DNA of 24,306 bases, taken from the NCBI GenBank assembly GCA_050946775.1, contig JBMNVL010000016.1:1-24306 (forward strand). The letters are read 5' to 3'. Shown here piece by piece: positions 6,413-13,959 of this stretch (position 1 is the first letter of the stretch; the number at the start of each line of letters is the position of its first letter). Source of the DNA: UMGS1474 sp050946775. GTDB lineage: Bacteria; Bacillota; Clostridia; Oscillospirales; Acutalibacteraceae. The position numbers and the translations under genes are program-made. Below the pieces are notes generated by a model that worked only from the letters and a program-made list of their open reading frames with translations, ran no database searches and was not told where the DNA came from.

Positions 6413-9356
6413 ATGCCGAAAAGAACGGATATACACAAAATACTGGTGATTGGCTCGGGACCCATCGTCATCGGGCAGGCGGCGGAATTCGACTACGCCG
6501 GCACCCAGGCGTGCCTTGCCTTGAAGGAAGAGGGCTACGAGGTCCTTTTGTGCAACTCCAATCCGGCGACCATTATGACCGACACCGCCATTGCGGATAA
6601 GGTGTATATGGAACCGCTGACGCTGGAATATTTAGCCCGGATCATCCGCCGGGAACGCCCGGACGCGATCCTGCCGGGGATCGGCGGGCAGACCGGGCTC
6701 AATCTGGCGATGCAGCTGGAAAAGAAAGGGGTGCTGGCCGAATGCCAGGCGGAATTGCTGGGAACGGACAGCGCGTCTATCGAACAGGCGGAGGACAGAG
6801 AACGCTTCAAAGAACTGTGCGAACGGCTGGGCGAACCGACCCTGCCGTCGGATACGGCACATTCGGTGGACGAGGGGCTTGCGATTGCCGAAAAAATCGG
6901 GTATCCCGTCGTTCTTCGCCCGGCGTTTACGCTGGGCGGCACAGGCGGCGGCTTTGCCGACGATCCGGATACCTTTGTGCCGCTGATGAAACACGCGCTG
7001 GAATTGTCCCCCGTGGGACAGGTGCTGGTCGAAAAAAGCGTAAAGGGATATAAAGAAATCGAATACGAGGTCATCCGGGATAGGAACGATACGGCGATCA
7101 CGGTCTGCAATATGGAAAACCTGGATCCCGTCGGAATCCATACCGGCGACTCCATTGTGGTTTGCCCCTCGCAGACGCTGACCAACAAAGAATATCAAAT
7201 GCTGCGTGACAGCGCGCTGAAGATCATCCGTGCGCTGAAAATCGAGGGCGGCTGCAACGTGCAGTTTGCGCTCGATCCCCGGTCGTTTCACTATTACCTG
7301 ATCGAGGTCAACCCCCGGGTGTCGCGCTCTTCGGCGCTGGCGAGCAAAGCCAGCGGCTATCCCATCGCGCGGGTATCCGCCAAGATCGGCGTGGGGATGA
7401 CGCTCGACGAGATCCGGCTTGCCAACACCCCCGCGGCCTTTGAGCCGTCGCTGGACTACGTGGTAACCAAGCTGCCGCGGTTTCCCTTTGATAAATTTGC
7501 CGACGCCAACAATACCCTGTCCACCCAGATGAAAGCCACCGGCGAGGTGATGAGCGTGGGGCGGACCGTTGAGGAAAGTCTGCTCAAGGGCGTTCGCTCG
7601 CTGGAAATCGGCGCGTTTCACCTTCATCTCGATAAGTTCGACGGGATGGATACGCCGCCGCTTTTCGACTACGTCCATACCGGCACCGACGACCGTATTT
7701 ACGCGATCGGGGAACTGCTGCGCCGCAGCGTCGGCGTGGAAGAGATCGCTGCGGCGACCGGTATCGACCGCTTTTTTATCTGTAAGCTGCAAAACATCGT
7801 AAAAGCGGAAACGGCGCTGAAAGAGCGGCCGTTTGATATCGGCGAATTGCGCGCCGCCAAGAAATTGGGCTTTTCCGATAAGGAGATCGCCCGGCTGTGG
7901 CGGACGACCGAAACAGAGATTTACCGTTTGAGAAAAGCAAACGGCATTTTCCCGGTCTATAAGATGATTGACACCTGCGCTTCGGAATTTGACAGTTATA
8001 TCCCGTATTTTTACTCCACTTACGAGGAGGAAAACGAGTCGGCCCCTTCTGAAAAAAGAAAAATCGTGGTGCTCGGCTCGGGTCCGATCCGCATCGGGCA
8101 GGGGGTGGAATTCGATTATTCCACTGTCCACGCCGTGCAAACCATCCAAAAAGCCGGCTTTGAGGCGATCATCATCAACAACAATCCGGAAACGGTATCG
8201 ACCGACTACACCTGCTCCGACAAATTGTATTTTGAGCCGCTGTGCACCGAAGACGTGATGAATATCATCGAACTGGAAAAGCCGGAGGGCGTGATCGCCA
8301 CCCTGGGCGGACAAACGGCGGTAAATCTGGCCGATTCCCTGCACGAGCGGGGCGTCAGGATCATCGGTACCGACTGCGACGCCATCGACCGCGCCGAAAA
8401 CCGGGATCTGTTTGAAAAACTGTTGCTGTCGCTTGACGTTCCGCAGCCGAAGGGGCAAGCCGTGATCGGCATAGACGCCGGCGTGAAGGCGGCGCGGGAG
8501 ATCGGGAGACTCCATCAGCGTGTACCCGTCGTACAGCCTTTCGCAGAACGTCAAGCAGACGATTCTCGATTACACCGAAAAGCTCGGGCTGGGTATCGGG
8601 ATCGTCGGGCTTTACAACATTCAGTTTATCGTCACCCCTCAGGAAAAAGTCTACGTGATCGAGGTCAATCCGCGTTCCTCCAGAACCGTTCCCTTTCTTT
8701 CCAAGGCGACGGGATATCCGCTTGCCGACGTCGGCACCCTCGTTATGCTCGGGGTATCGCTCGAAGAGCAGGGAATCCGGGAACGCTATCCCAAGGAAAA
8801 ATCCCGGTATTACGTAAAAGTCCCGGCGTTCTCCTTTTCCAAGCTGGGCGGTATGGACGCCTATCTGTCGCCAGAGATGAAATCCACCGGCGAGGCGATC
8901 GGTTACGACGACAAACTCCACCGCGCGGCGTACAAAGCCATGACCGCCGCCGGGCTGACGCTGAAGAATTACGGCACGGTATTGGTCAGCGTGGCGGATG
9001 AGGACAAGGAGGAAACGGTGCCGCTGGTGCGGCGGTTTTACGATATGGGCTTCAACGTCGAGGCCACCACTCTGACCGGTGAGGTGCTCAAAGCCCACGG
9101 CATTCGCACCCGCATTCGCCGCAAGCCCAGCGAGGGAAGCGAGGAGGTCCTTGACTCCATCCGCGCCGGATACATCAGCTACGTCATCAACACCCGCGCG
9201 GTTCTGTCCGGGGTGCATTACGGCGACGGCGTGGCGATCCGCCGGACGGCGGCGCAAAACAACGTCACCATGCTGACGTCGCTGGACACCGTCCGCATGC
9301 TGTTGGACGTTTTGGAGGAAACCACCCTGAAAATTTCGGTCATTGACGCACCGTGA
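6413..9356 (+). pseudogene. carB: Carbamoyl-phosphate synthase large subunit, disrupted by an internal deletion and frameshift
   Basis: The first segment (6413 to ~8506) encodes the N-terminal ATP-grasp synthetase (KILVIGSGPIVIGQAAEFDYAGTQ, EKIGYPVVLRPAFTLGG, GIHTGDSI, EVNPRVSRSSAL), the oligomerisation domain, and the start of the second synthetase from residue ~547 (GSGPIRIGQGVEFDY). At 8504/8505 the frame changes: in-frame ...VKAAREIG is joined to GDSISVYPSYSLSQ, which in the family lies about 80 residues further on. The second segment (8505-9356) is the remainder of the C-terminal ATP-grasp domain (EVNPRSSRTVPFLSKATG) and the MGS-like allosteric domain (from ~8980). Read without the shift, frame 1 runs out of register to a stop at 9001. 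About 242 bp appears missing, which removes ATP-binding residues around the RPSYVLGGR motif. Restoring it would give ~1062 aa, close to the usual ~1070. It could be a true pseudogene or an assembly error. Confidence 0.9.
8498..8520 (+). other. Deletion/frameshift junction in carB
   Basis: The frame whose codons start at 8501 (ATC GGG) ends homology at REIG. The next recognisable CarB residues, GGA GAC TCC (Gly-Asp-Ser) from 8505, are one base out of register. The corresponding Gly-to-Gly distance is 246 nt in this protein's own N-terminal half (6899 to 7145) and 243 nt in E. coli CarB, so about 242 nt (3n+2) is absent. Only 2-3 bp (GG/GGG) could be shared between the ends, so no long repeat explains the loss. 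Confidence 0.85.
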
Positions 9357-9369
9357 AAGGAGAGAGGAT

Positions 9370-10158
9370 ATGCACTTTACCAAAATGCACGGCTTGGGGA
9401 ATGATTACCTGTACGTATACGGCCAGGTCCCGGAGGATATTGCCGCGCTGTCTCGAAACCTGTCCGACCGCCACTTCGGCGCCGGTTCCGACGGGATGAT
9501 CTATATGTCTCCCTCGGATAAAGCGGATTTCAAAATGCGGATCTTCAACGCCGACGGCAGCGAAGCCAAAATGTGCGGCAACGGGATCCGCTGCGTCGGA
9601 AAATACCTCTACGACAAGGGGTACACCGACAAAACCCGCCTGTCGATCGAGACGCTGTCGGGGATCAAAACGCTAACGCTGCACACCCGTGCGGGACAGG
9701 TAAACAGCGTAACGGTCGATATGGGAACGGTTGTCGTCGGAGAGGAAACGGAAATAGCCCTCGGCGATCAGACCGTGCGCGGGATCCCGACGTCGGTCGG
9801 CAATCCCCACTTCGTCGTCTTTGTCCCGGATATGCAAACCGTTTCGCTGGAAACGACCGGGCCGCGGATCGAAAAGCATCCGTCTTTTCCGGGGGGAGTC
9901 AACGTGGAATTCGTTCAACTCACCGGCGACAATCAACTGCGTATGCGGGTGTGGGAGCGGGGCAGCGGTGTGACGATGGCCTGCGGCACCGGCGCCTGCG
10001 CGGCTGCTGCGGCCGCCGTTCAGCGCGGCTTGTGCCGTCCCGGCGCGCCGGTATTCGTCCGGTTGGACGGCGGCACGCTGGAAATCGAAGTGGATCCTTT
10101 CGGTGCGGTGCACATGACCGGCCCGGCTCAAACGGTTTATGAAGGAGAGACAGCATGA
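9370..10158 (+). CDS. dapF: Diaminopimelate epimerase
   Basis: Interconverts LL- and meso-diaminopimelate in lysine and peptidoglycan synthesis, with two active-site cysteines and no cofactor. The start at 9370 is chosen for the upstream GGAGAGAGG and because MHFTKMHGLGNDY is the family N-terminus; an in-frame upstream start at 9343 would overlap carB and lacks a ribosome site. Cys69 lies in NADGSEAKMCGNGIRC and Cys205 in ERGSGVTMACGTGAC, the proton acid/base pair; SVGNPHFVVF is also conserved. At 262 aa it is complete and slightly short (~274 typical). It begins 13 bp after carB, and its stop overlaps the dapL start (ATGA), so it pairs with the aminotransferase of the preceding step. Confidence 0.96.
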   Translation: MHFTKMHGLGNDYLYVYGQVPEDIAALSRNLSDRHFGAGSDGMIYMSPSDKADFKMRIFNADGSEAKMCGNGIRCVGKYLYDKGYTDKTRLSIETLSGIKTLTLHTRAGQVNSVTVDMGTVVVGEETEIALGDQTVRGIPTSVGNPHFVVFVPDMQTVSLETTGPRIEKHPSFPGGVNVEFVQLTGDNQLRMRVWERGSGVTMACGTGACAAAAAAVQRGLCRPGAPVFVRLDGGTLEIEVDPFGAVHMTGPAQTVYEGETA

Positions 10159-11342
10159 TGATACGCCCGAACAAACACTACGCCGATCTCAAGGATTCCT
10201 ATCTGTTTTACAACATTGCGCAAAAAATCAAGGCGTATGCCAACGACCATCCAAACGACAAGCTGTACCGCATGGGTATCGGCGACGTATCGCTGCCGCT
10301 GTGCGACGCCGTCATCCGGGCGCTTCACGAGGCGGTGGACGACCAGGCAAGCAAGGATTCTTTTCACGGCTATATGCCGGAATGCGGCGCGCCGTTTCTG
10401 CGCGAAACGATCGCGCGGCATTACCGCGAACGCGGCGTCGCCGTCGCAGGGGACGAGGTGTTCGTTTCCAGCGGCGCCAGCGACGAGTTGGGCGACGTGC
10501 TGGATCTGTTTGATCGACAGAGCAGCGCGCTGGTTATCGAGCCGGCCTATCCCGCCTACGTGGACGCCAACGTGATGGCGGGACGGAAAATCGTCCATCT
10601 GCCCTCGGGCAAGGATAACGGCTTTCTGCCCGAGCCGGGCGACGACGCCAAAGCGGATATCCTGTATATCTGCTCTCCCAACAACCCCACCGGCGCGGTG
10701 TTTACCCGCGAACAGTTGAAGCGGTGGGTGGATTTTGCCAACGAAAACGGCTCGGTCATCCTCTTTGACGCGGCGTACGAGGCGTTTATCGAGGACGACA
10801 CCCTGCCCCGCAGTATTTTTGAGATCGAGGGTGCGAAGAGGTGCGCGATCGAGATCTGTTCTCTTTCCAAAACCGCGGGCTTTACGGGAACGCGGCTTGG
10901 CTATACGGTCATCCCCACCGAACTGGTACGAGACGGGATGAGCTTTCACGATATGTGGGTACGCAACCGCACCACCAAAACCAACGGCGTTTCCTATATC
11001 ATTCAAAAGGGCGGCGCGGCCGTTTTTACACCGCAGGGACAGGAGCAGATACGGGCGAATATCCGTGTCTATAAGCAAAACGCCCGCATCCTGATGCAGG
11101 CGCTTGACGAGTTGGGGATATGGTATACCGGTGGGAAAAACGCGCCGTATATCTGGTTGAAATGCCCGGACGGTATGGACAGCTGGACGTTTTTTGATTT
11201 CCTGCTTAACGAAATACAGGTCGTCGGCACGCCCGGCGCCGGCTTTGGCGCTTGCGGAGAAGGTTACTTCCGCCTTTCCTCCTTCGGCAGCACGCAGGAC
11301 ACCGAGGCGGCGGCAAAGCGGTTGATCCGGCTTTTGAAGTAA
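10155..11342 (+). CDS. dapL: LL-diaminopimelate aminotransferase
   Basis: PLP enzyme converting tetrahydrodipicolinate plus glutamate directly to LL-diaminopimelate, bypassing the succinylase/acetylase steps; DapF then makes the meso form. The N-terminus (PNKHYADLKDSYLFYNIAQKIKAY...LYRMGIGDVSLPLCDAVIRALHEAV...FHGYMPECG) matches the DapL signature. SPNNPTG, the PLP ring-binding FDAAYEAF, and SLSKTAGFTGTRLGY with the Schiff-base Lys239 are present. 395 aa. Two ATGs, 10155 and 10158, both lie at workable distance from GAAGGAGAG; 10155 is used. The ATGA overlap couples it to dapF. It ends the block and is followed by a strong terminator. Confidence 0.93.
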   Translation: MMIRPNKHYADLKDSYLFYNIAQKIKAYANDHPNDKLYRMGIGDVSLPLCDAVIRALHEAVDDQASKDSFHGYMPECGAPFLRETIARHYRERGVAVAGDEVFVSSGASDELGDVLDLFDRQSSALVIEPAYPAYVDANVMAGRKIVHLPSGKDNGFLPEPGDDAKADILYICSPNNPTGAVFTREQLKRWVDFANENGSVILFDAAYEAFIEDDTLPRSIFEIEGAKRCAIEICSLSKTAGFTGTRLGYTVIPTELVRDGMSFHDMWVRNRTTKTNGVSYIIQKGGAAVFTPQGQEQIRANIRVYKQNARILMQALDELGIWYTGGKNAPYIWLKCPDGMDSWTFFDFLLNEIQVVGTPGAGFGACGEGYFRLSSFGSTQDTEAAAKRLIRLLK

Positions 11343-11350
11343 AACGATCC

Positions 11351-11385
11351 AAAAACGCCGTAGGACGACGTCCTACGGCGTTTTT
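11351..11385 (+). terminator. Bidirectional intrinsic terminator between dapL and the convergent LytTR unit
   Basis: A perfect 16-bp inverted repeat (AAAAACGCCGTAGGAC with its complement) has a 3-nt loop. The A5/T5 ends give a U-tract on either strand, so it can stop transcription from dapL rightward and from the minus-strand pair leftward. It lies 9 bp after dapL and 29 bp from the stop of the convergent small gene. Confidence 0.92.
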
Positions 11386-11413
11386 CCGGCCCGGGCAAAC
11401 GGTCGCGCCTTGA

Positions 11414-11584
11414 TTATTCGAGGGTGCGGAACTGCCATGCCATCTTTTCGATCGACCGGTCCAGCAGCCGGTCGAGCATATCGCGGCATTGAACCAGCTG
11501 GTCGTCCGACAGCTGATGGATCAGCGCCAAAAAGTCCCGCTCCTGCTGCTCTCTTTGGGACACGGTTTCCTGCAAGGGGGTCAT
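11414..11584 (-). CDS. Small protein of unknown function coupled to the LytTR regulator
   Basis: A 56-residue protein beginning MTPLQETVSQREQQ. I do not recognise the family. It is polar and probably helical (QREQQERDFLALIHQL, then LVQCRDMLDRLLDRSIEKM), with one Cys and no signal peptide or membrane segment. The start at 11584 is supported by AAAGGAGG seven bases upstream and by an ATGA overlap with the stop of the regulator, so the two are almost certainly co-translated. A longer start at 11605 would lie inside the regulator and lacks a better ribosome site. It could be a modulator or partner of the regulator (inference). Confidence 0.65.
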   Translation of the reverse strand: MTPLQETVSQREQQERDFLALIHQLSDDQLVQCRDMLDRLLDRSIEKMAWQFRTLE

Positions 11585-12282
11585 AGCGCGTCCTCCTTTC
11601 CGCAAAATGAAACGTGCCGGCGGCGGATAAAGGCCGTCACCGCGCTTTGGATGGATTTGAACTGCCGCTGGCGCACCAGCACCCGGTCGCCGTTGGACAT
11701 CTCAAACGACTCGTCCATATGATGCACGTGCTCCATATTGATCAAAAAGCTTTGGTGGCATCGCAAAAACCGATCGTCCGCCAGTTCCTCCTCAACAGCG
11801 CGCAGGGAATGGGACAGGGGATAGTGTTCGCCGGTTTGCCGGTGCAAAACGCAGCGGGAATCCTCGCACTCCACGTAGACGATCTCCCGATAGGGAATCT
11901 GCACCGTCCGGCGACGGGAACAAAAGGTATAGCACGCTTCGTCGGCGGCCACGGCGCGCAGCGCCGGAGAACGCGGCGGCAGCAGCGCCTGCTTGCGGAT
12001 GCTGACCTGTACAACGCCGCTTTGATCCATGAACAGAATCTCTCCGGCAAAGCCGGATCGGGTCAGGCGGCGGATCACGTTCAGGCTGGCCGTTTCGTCG
12101 GCGCCGCGATCAATCACCACCAGATCGAACATGGCGCCGTCCTCCAGCGCGTAGAGCAGCTGGCGGCAATCCTCAAACGAGACGGTGGCGCATCTCGCCG
12201 TTTGTTTTTTGTTCAAACCGACAAGATACTCGGTCAGCCGCTGCCTGCTCAGCGGATTGTCGGTACATACAGCCGCGCGCAT
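11581..12282 (-). CDS. LytTR-family response regulator with an atypical receiver domain
   Basis: 233 aa. Residues ~1-110 resemble a CheY-like receiver: RAAVCTDN (a single acidic residue where a pair is usual) and FDLVVIDRG with the likely phospho-acceptor Asp58. The conserved Thr/Ser and Lys positions near the end are not evident (LFMDQS, QALLPP). Residues ~118-225 form a LytTR DNA-binding domain (IPYREIVYVECEDSRCVLHRQTGEHY...LADDRFLRCHQSFLINMEHV). The start at 12282 is chosen because AAGGAG lies 5-6 bases upstream; the in-frame ATG at 12300 has no ribosome site. LytTR regulators usually control peptide signalling, bacteriocins or surface traits. No histidine kinase is in view. The gene has an extended -10 promoter and is divergent from the histidine operon. 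Confidence 0.87.
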   Translation of the reverse strand: MRAAVCTDNPLSRQRLTEYLVGLNKKQTARCATVSFEDCRQLLYALEDGAMFDLVVIDRGADETASLNVIRRLTRSGFAGEILFMDQSGVVQVSIRKQALLPPRSPALRAVAADEACYTFCSRRRTVQIPYREIVYVECEDSRCVLHRQTGEHYPLSHSLRAVEEELADDRFLRCHQSFLINMEHVHHMDESFEMSNGDRVLVRQRQFKSIQSAVTAFIRRRHVSFCGKEDAL

Positions 12283-12314
12283 CCAACTCCTTCTTTCCAT
12301 CGGTTTACAAAATC

Positions 12315-12342
12315 ATTATATCATACAATCAAGAAAAAACAA
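12315..12342 (-). promoter_or_regulatory. Promoter of the LytTR regulator unit (extended -10)
   Basis: Read on the minus strand, the -10 is TATAAT (12315-12320), preceded by TGA to give the TGnTATAAT extended form. A weak -35, TTGTTT (12337-12342), lies 16 bp upstream. It is 33 bp before the regulator start. The surrounding sequence is strongly A/T-rich compared with the rest of the window. Confidence 0.7.
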
Positions 12343-12394
12343 ACTAAATTATAAAAATATACACAAAATCTGAATTTATTACAACATCTTTCCG

Positions 12395-12414
12395 CATTTT
12401 CAGCGGTGAAAATG
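12395..12414. promoter_or_regulatory. 20-bp palindrome in the divergent region (candidate operator)
   Basis: CATTTTCA and its exact complement TGAAAATG are separated by GCGG. A further matching half-site, GCTGAAAA, lies at 12443-12450, and GGTGAA/TTCACC (12405-12410 and 12420-12425) overlaps the right arm. It sits upstream of both divergent promoters with no gene across it, which fits a dimeric regulator site. The cognate protein is unknown; the adjacent TrpR-family and LytTR regulators are candidates. Confidence 0.5.
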
Positions 12415-12469
12415 GCAAATTCACCAAACCACAAGCCGAAATGCTGAAAAGAATCGACAGGAAAAAGGG

Positions 12470-12498
12470 TTGACTTTATTGTGATAAAGTGATAATAT
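12470..12498 (+). promoter_or_regulatory. Promoter of the histidine operon
   Basis: TTGACT (12470-12475) and TAATAT (12493-12498) are separated by exactly 17 bp, near sigma-A consensus. The yerC/hisR start lies 44 bp after the -10, so the leader is only about 35 nt. That leaves no room for a T-box or attenuator and points to repressor control at this promoter. Confidence 0.85.
12474..12489. promoter_or_regulatory. Palindrome overlapping the his promoter (candidate repressor operator)
   Basis: CTTTAT and ATAAAG form a perfect 6-bp inverted repeat around TGTG. It begins inside the -35 hexamer and fills most of the spacer, a position where bound protein would block RNA polymerase. The first gene of the operon encodes a TrpR-superfamily protein, so autoregulation is a reasonable inference. 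Confidence 0.55.
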
Positions 12499-12503
12499 GA
12501 TAA
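12482..12503 (+). repeat. Three TGATAA copies at 8-bp steps over the his -10 region
   Basis: TGATAA occurs at 12482, 12490 and 12498, the first two preceded by G. The period is exactly 8 bp, and the repeats cross the -10 hexamer. They overlap the palindrome at 12474-12489 and may belong to the same regulatory site. Confidence 0.5.
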
Positions 12504-12541
12504 AAACCAAAACGCATCCCGAAAAAAGGAGGATGACTTTT

Positions 12542-12841
12542 ATGGCGATCCAACACAACGAATCTCTTGACCGGCTGTTCGCGTCGATGGCGCAGCTGCA
12601 ATCGCCGGAGGAATACTACGCGTTTTTTGAGGATCTTTGCACCATCAAGGAGCTGCAGGATATGGCGCAGCGGCTGGATGCTGCGCGGCTTTTGGACCGG
12701 GGGCTGAACTACCAGACCATCTCTTCGCGGGTGGGCATCAGCACCGCCACCATCAGCCGGGTCAGCAAATGCCTCAACTACGGCGCCGGCGGCTACCGCA
12801 CGGCGCTGGACCGGATGGCCGGCAAGGAGGAAGAGAAATGA
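12542..12841 (+). CDS. yerC: TrpR-superfamily regulator, YerC/HisR family
   Basis: 99 aa. Resembles the YerC/YecD family of TrpR-like proteins, which comparative genomics in Gram-positive bacteria has proposed as histidine-responsive repressors (HisR). The helix-turn-helix is visible at ~60-83 (LLDRGLNYQTISSRVGISTATISRVSKCL), preceded by the helical EEYYAFFEDLCTIKELQDMAQRL. The start at 12542 is chosen because GGAGG (12528-12532) lies 9 bp upstream; an ATG at 12533 abuts the ribosome site and one at 12497 sits in the promoter. The stop overlaps the hisZ start (ATGA). As the first gene of a histidine operon with a palindrome in its promoter, it is likely the operon's own repressor. Its ligand is not shown by sequence. 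Confidence 0.88.
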   Translation: MAIQHNESLDRLFASMAQLQSPEEYYAFFEDLCTIKELQDMAQRLDAARLLDRGLNYQTISSRVGISTATISRVSKCLNYGAGGYRTALDRMAGKEEEK

Positions 12842-13959
12842 ATCTGTCCTCATCGCTGCTGCGTTACGACGAAAAGGCGGTCTTCGCCCTGCGGCGGCTG
12901 TACCGCCTGTACGGCTACGCGCCGTACAAGATGAACAAGTTTGAGGAATACGATCTCTACGTCCGCAACAAGGATTTTTTGATCTCCGACAACGTGATCA
13001 CCTTCACCGATCTCAACGGCAAGCTGATGGCGCTCAAGCCCGACGTCACCCTGTCGATCATCAAAAACGGCCGGGATCTGCCGGGTGAAACGCAGAAGGT
13101 CTACTACGACGAAAACGTCTACCGGGTCGCCAAGGGCGCCAACACCTTCAAGGAGATCCTGCAGGTGGGGCTGGAATGCGTCGGCCAGATCGACGATTAC
13201 CAGATCGCCGAGGTGGCGTCGCTGGCGGCGCAAAGTCTGCGGGAATTGTCCGAAGGCGGCGTGCTGGCGGTGTCCCATCTGGGGATCGTGGGCGGTTTGC
13301 TGGACCGGGCGGGCGTCGGCGACGATACCCGCGCCGCGCTGCTCAAGGCGGTGGGAGAAAAGAACGCCCACGATCTGGCCGCCGTCGCCGCGCGGGAGGA
13401 GATCGAACCGGCCCTGGTCGACGCCCTTTGCAGGGTTACGGCGCTTTGCGGCCGGCCCGACGAGGTGCTGGCGGCGCTGGAGAAAATGGGCGACGTGATC
13501 GACGAGGCGGCTCTTTCGCAGCTGCGCCGTCTGACCGACGGCTGGGACGAGGCGCTCCGGGATATGCTGCGCATCGACTTTTCCATCGTCGGCGACACCC
13601 GGTATTACAACGGGATCGTCTTCCAGGGTTTTTTGCCGGGGGTACCGACGGCGGTGCTGACCGGCGGCCAGTACGACCGGCTGATGCGGCGGATGCACCG
13701 GCGCAGCGGTGCCATCGGCTTCGCGGTCTATCTGGACACGCTGGAGCGTCTTTCCGACGCCGCGCCGTCCTACGACGTGGACGTGCTGCTGCTTTACGAC
13801 GAGGGCTCTCATCCCGCGGCGGTGCGCCGCCAGACGGAGGCGCTGATCGACAGGGGAGAAAGCGTGATGGCGCAGCGGCGGATCCCGGCGGGACTGCGGT
13901 ACAGGCGCCTGATCCAAATGAAGGAGGGCGAGGTGATCCTTGATGAAGAACATGCTTAA
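12838..13959 (+). CDS. hisZ: ATP phosphoribosyltransferase regulatory subunit
   Basis: Histidyl-tRNA synthetase paralogue that lacks charging activity and combines with short-form HisG to make the active, histidine-sensitive ATP phosphoribosyltransferase. 373 aa. The class II synthetase-like fold is recognised from KLMALKPDVTLSIIKN (motif 2-like region), YYDENVYRVAKGANTFKEILQVGLECVG, and TRYYNGIVFQGFLPGVPTAVLTGGQYDRLMRRMHRRSGAIGFAVYLDTLERL. The start at 12838 gives the ATGA overlap with yerC; longer versions would run through yerC in another frame. The next gene is short HisG, as HisZ requires. Its 3' end overlaps hisG by 17 bp. Confidence 0.94.
   Translation: MNLSSSLLRYDEKAVFALRRLYRLYGYAPYKMNKFEEYDLYVRNKDFLISDNVITFTDLNGKLMALKPDVTLSIIKNGRDLPGETQKVYYDENVYRVAKGANTFKEILQVGLECVGQIDDYQIAEVASLAAQSLRELSEGGVLAVSHLGIVGGLLDRAGVGDDTRAALLKAVGEKNAHDLAAVAAREEIEPALVDALCRVTALCGRPDEVLAALEKMGDVIDEAALSQLRRLTDGWDEALRDMLRIDFSIVGDTRYYNGIVFQGFLPGVPTAVLTGGQYDRLMRRMHRRSGAIGFAVYLDTLERLSDAAPSYDVDVLLLYDEGSHPAAVRRQTEALIDRGESVMAQRRIPAGLRYRRLIQMKEGEVILDEEHA

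Noticed and set aside
6632..8554. Minus-strand open frame opposite carB
   Set aside because: Shadow of carB coding sequence with no supporting motif or ribosome site.
8505..9001. Out-of-register tail of the first carB frame as a novel C-terminal domain
   Set aside because: The residues after 8506 in that frame are Arg-rich and unrelated to CarB, while the alternative frame over the same bases is clear CarB sequence, so the tail is a frameshift product.
6413..9356. Two separate genes for the CPSase synthetase halves, as in some archaea
   Set aside because: The break is inside the second ATP-grasp domain, not at the domain boundary, and ~80 conserved residues are absent.
12301..12541. T-box or histidine attenuator leader before the his operon
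   Set aside because: The promoter -10 is only 44 bp before the first start, leaving no room for a T-box; no run of His codons or terminator is present.
12637..12837. Extended N-terminus for HisZ
   Set aside because: This stretch is yerC read in the wrong frame; HisZ homology begins at the 12838 ATG overlapping the yerC stop.
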